A DNA stretch of 10,579 nt from Lactifluus volemus. Its lineage: Eukaryota > Basidiomycota > Agaricomycetes > Russulales > Russulaceae. The notes under the pieces were generated by a model. That model was not told the DNA's origin and made no database searches. It was given only the letters and a program-made list of their open reading frames with translations. Where the stretch lies: the NCBI GenBank assembly GCA_022376515.1, contig WTXI01000624.1, forward strand, positions 1 to 10,579. Direction: 5' to 3'. Below, piece after piece: positions 8,601 through 10,579 of this stretch. The number at the start of each line of letters is the position of its first letter. Within the stretch, counting starts at the first letter, position 1. Position numbers and translations under genes: made by a program.

Positions 8601-9547
8601 CATAGACATCGTAAATCGCCTTCTGCGAGCTCAACGGGTTCTCTGCAGCTCGCACGCACCACCTCTCCCTATCACCGAAGGGCGGGCTCTGGTTCGTCCA
8701 CGAGGGTAGTGCGCTCGCCTGTTCAGGGAGCGCCGCGGACGCCACACCTACGCTCGAACTCTACCGCGTCTTCCATTCATTCTCTGCCCTCTTCGAGGCG
8801 TGGCTCATTCTATGAGCAGTCGGAAAGCGACGCACAGCGTAATGGTTCGCCGCTTCGTCCCAACTCGCGTTGCACTCTAGACGAGACGCCACGGCGCGGC
8901 CAACCCCACGGAAACACCACTTTCGTTGCTCAGAAGCGTCAGACGCCCTTCCAACCCCCCTATTAACAGGTTCCACTAGCACATCGAGCCGCTCTAGCTG
9001 GAAGAAGTCATGGGGGTTAGAGCCTCCAGGTTGGCAGTCACGGACGGCCCGCCTTCCCATCGAGGTATTATCGATTTCTCCTACAGGAGATGCTGCTACG
9101 ATACGTGACGTGTTTACTGGGCGACCGTCGCTAAGCCCTGATGATGACGACGAATGGGTGGATGTAGATGACGAACCTAGCTACATGGGTGGGGTAGGCC
9201 AGACGCCCGCAACTGCGGCTCCGCCTTTTAGCAATAGCGGTGGTGTGTCGCCCATCGACCCACCGTTCGCCGGCTATCCTTTTGTGGAGACGTCTTTGGT
9301 GCTTAATGCACCGCGTGTACCCAGCGCCGTGCGCGTCCAAAAGGGCAAACGCGTCAGCAAAGTCTCGTCCAACCGTACCAAGCCAGGTACACCGCCGATT
9401 GGGCGACTATCTCCACTTCCCAGCGAAATTACCCTGGAAGGTGTACCCGATGCGCGTGGTGGACGTAGACAGCTTCCGAATGCCCGACCAGGACCCGCTT
9501 TCAAGCAAGCAATCCAAGAGGAGGACGAGGACGAAGGAGAAGAATGA
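5683..9547 (+). CDS. CAMKL-type Ser/Thr protein kinase (KIN4/AMPK-related) with UBA-like segment and long disordered tail; frame disrupted at three C-runs
   Basis: A predicted cytosolic signalling kinase. Exons 5683-5833, 5885-6373, 6422-6559 and 6609-9547 are joined by introns of 51, 48 and 49 nt. About 1239 residues result if three single-base frame slips are bridged. The kinase domain (about 42-289) is complete: Gly-loop GEGAYGKV (49-56), VAIK Lys71, likely C-helix Glu84 (LTREIHHHR), HRD Asp159 with Asn164 (VHRDLKLEN), DFG 177-179, candidate activation-loop Thr192 (ETFCGTTGYAAPE), and ends AHSWF. A segment near 468-511 (ELLNSLSSLGFDTGQIVHSV, then ending AIWWMLMRR) looks UBA-like, as in AMPK-related kinases. 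The rest is Ser/Pro/Arg-rich and probably disordered, with repeated RRSS sites near 850-868, an acidic DDDDEWVDVDDE patch near 1105 and an acidic end EEDEDEGEE. Frame changes fall near 6729, 7554 and 8955, always as if one base were missing. KIN4-like is my best subgroup guess; GIN4/HSL1-like is possible. Confidence 0.88.
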
Positions 9548-9954
9548 TTTGCATTGGATTTTTTGTGTTCTGCGCACGTGCATAAATGACTCTATGCTCC
9601 AGTTCTAGATGACCCACGTCCCTAGCATGGTTTTACTTGATTTGATTTGTCTCATGTCTGCATACTAGTCAGCCGGAAACCTCTTTACGTCTACCGTACC
9701 TCATTCTCTTCCTTCCATTGCTTTATTGATTGGCATGCTCTCCACTCTGTTCTAGCTTATCCACGTGTCCCTGTATAGGGTACTAACGCGATAGCCATGT
9801 ATTATTTATTTATGTGAACTTGTACAATTGGACATGGATTGTCTTCTACAGTAATTTGGAGACGCGTGACTGACGCGCTTGTCACGTAACGTCTTCGCCT
9901 GTAAGTTAGAAACGCGCCGCTCATCTCCTTGCTCCTCCAGTATCTTGTCTGGAG
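9548..9954. promoter_or_regulatory. Kinase 3' region and POL2 promoter with MCB-like motifs
   Basis: No gene is seen here. The left part is AT-rich and should hold the kinase 3' end. The right part has ACGCGT at 9862-9867, ACGCGC at 9873-9878 and ACGCGC at 9912-9917, within 100 nt of the POL2 start, plus a weaker ACGCGA at 9786-9791. In budding yeast ACGCGT (MluI cell cycle box) is bound by MBF to switch on replication genes, POL2 included, at G1/S. Conservation of that rule in this organism is inference. A 40-nt GTAAGT...CCAG segment (9901-9940) could be a very short leader intron but is near the lower size limit. Confidence 0.5.
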
Positions 9955-10579
9955 ATGGTACGCGGTTCGAATTTTAGAGGCCGTGGATATTTCCGTGGCT
10001 CTAGGGGTAATGGCTCATTTAGAGGACTTCGTAGCCGCGGTCGAGGTGGTTCAAGCACTGCAAGGACAGACGCGACACCAAAACAGGTTGACGAAGGCAC
10101 GCGGCTCGCGGAAAGGTTCGAGCAAGTCCAGCTATGTGATGATATCGACGATAAGCTTGGGTTCACTCGGATTCAAGAAGGCCCGAAGAAGGAAGGTTGG
10201 CTAGTGAATATGCATCCAGTTGAGTGTAGCTTTTCAATTCTGTGCGCATAACGCGTCATTCTGCTGATATAAATGCACACCATCCACCCAACTCTTCTCA
10301 CGTCACCCACTGGCTGACCCTGCATGATAGACAATCGTGAAGGACCCCGACTGGCCTGGTGGCAGAGCCGCAGTCGATTATTACTTCATCCAGGAGGACG
10401 GTGGGATGTTCAAATGTACGATGAACTATGAGCCGTATTTTTATATCTCATGCGTGGTACGTCCTTCCCAGAGAGACATCTCGCCACGCTGTTGAGCTAC
10501 TCTCACATCTCACAGGTTGGAATGGAAACGATCGTCGAAGAATGGCTCGTCAAGAAATATGAAGGCGTCATTTATCGCA
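9955..10579 (+). CDS. POL2: DNA polymerase epsilon catalytic subunit, N-terminal part (3'-truncated by window edge)
   Basis: The N-terminus of the leading-strand replicative polymerase. Exons 9955-10218 (88 residues), 10331-10456 (42 residues) and 10516 to the window end (21 codons plus one base). Introns are 112 nt (GTTGAG...GATAG) and 59 nt (GTACGT...CACAG), both phase 0. The conserved Pol epsilon start begins near residue 45 and reads [19 protein letters not shown], then [42 protein letters not shown] and [14 protein letters not shown]. The exonuclease and polymerase domains lie beyond the window. Residues 2-33 are an RG/Gly-rich leader ([18 protein letters not shown]) of low complexity, probably disordered. 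The start at 9955 is the first ATG of the frame and lies just 3' of the candidate MCB cluster. Similarity is recalled rather than searched, but the motif run is distinctive. Confidence 0.93.

Noticed and set aside
8839..8969. A 131-nt intron (GTAATG...TAACAG) to explain the last kinase frame change
   Set aside because: The length fits the frame shift, but the only branch-like sequence lies too close to the acceptor, and splicing would delete a protein-like stretch (GNTTFVAQKRQTPF). A missing C at 8955-8960 is simpler and matches the other two sites.
8870..9547. A separate gene starting at 8870
   Set aside because: The frame continues the kinase tail with the same Ser/Arg-rich then acidic composition. 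No promoter-like gap separates it, and a single base joins it to the preceding frame.
1..10579. CRISPR array, operon or prokaryotic mobile element
   Set aside because: The sequence is intron-rich eukaryotic DNA. No regular repeat-spacer array, Shine-Dalgarno-led gene strings or bacterial insertion sequence was seen.

Overview
The window looks like a stretch of basidiomycete (probably Agaricomycete) nuclear genome. It has compact protein genes split by many 46-112 nt GT-AG introns, near-balanced base composition, a Plavaka-type (CACTA-like) transposase of the kind common in mushroom genomes, and housekeeping proteins of clear fungal type. Most genes here are visible only after splicing, so exon boundaries below were worked out by hand from reading frame, splice signals and family conservation.

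Layout. (1) 2-1087, + strand: the 3' part of a Plavaka-like transposase, cut by the window edge, followed by AT-rich repeats (1118-1260) that may belong to the end of the element. (2) About 1261-3180: roughly 1.9 kb with no gene I can recognise. (3) 3181-3900, - strand: a complete synaptobrevin/SNC1-type R-SNARE in six coding exons, with its start codon split by an intron and an 8-nt microexon. (4) 4302-4927, - strand: a complete ribosomal protein eL24 gene in four coding exons, with an intron directly after the ATG. (5) 5222-5682: a divergent intergenic region between eL24 and the next gene. (6) 5683-9547, + strand: a long Ser/Thr protein kinase of the CAMKL (KIN4/AMPK-related) type with a UBA-like segment and a long disordered Ser/Arg-rich tail. 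Its reading frame slips by one base at three places, each at a run of C. (7) 9955-10579, + strand: the first three exons of the DNA polymerase epsilon catalytic subunit (POL2), preceded by a cluster of MluI-cell-cycle-box-like motifs.

The genes do not form a pathway: they are a normal fungal mixture of secretion (v-SNARE), translation (eL24), signalling (kinase) and replication (Pol epsilon), next to a transposon. I found no convincing new biological system. What deserves a second look is gene architecture (split start codon, tiny exons, possible ATG-only exon), the same-direction frameshifts in the kinase, and the candidate cell-cycle promoter of POL2.
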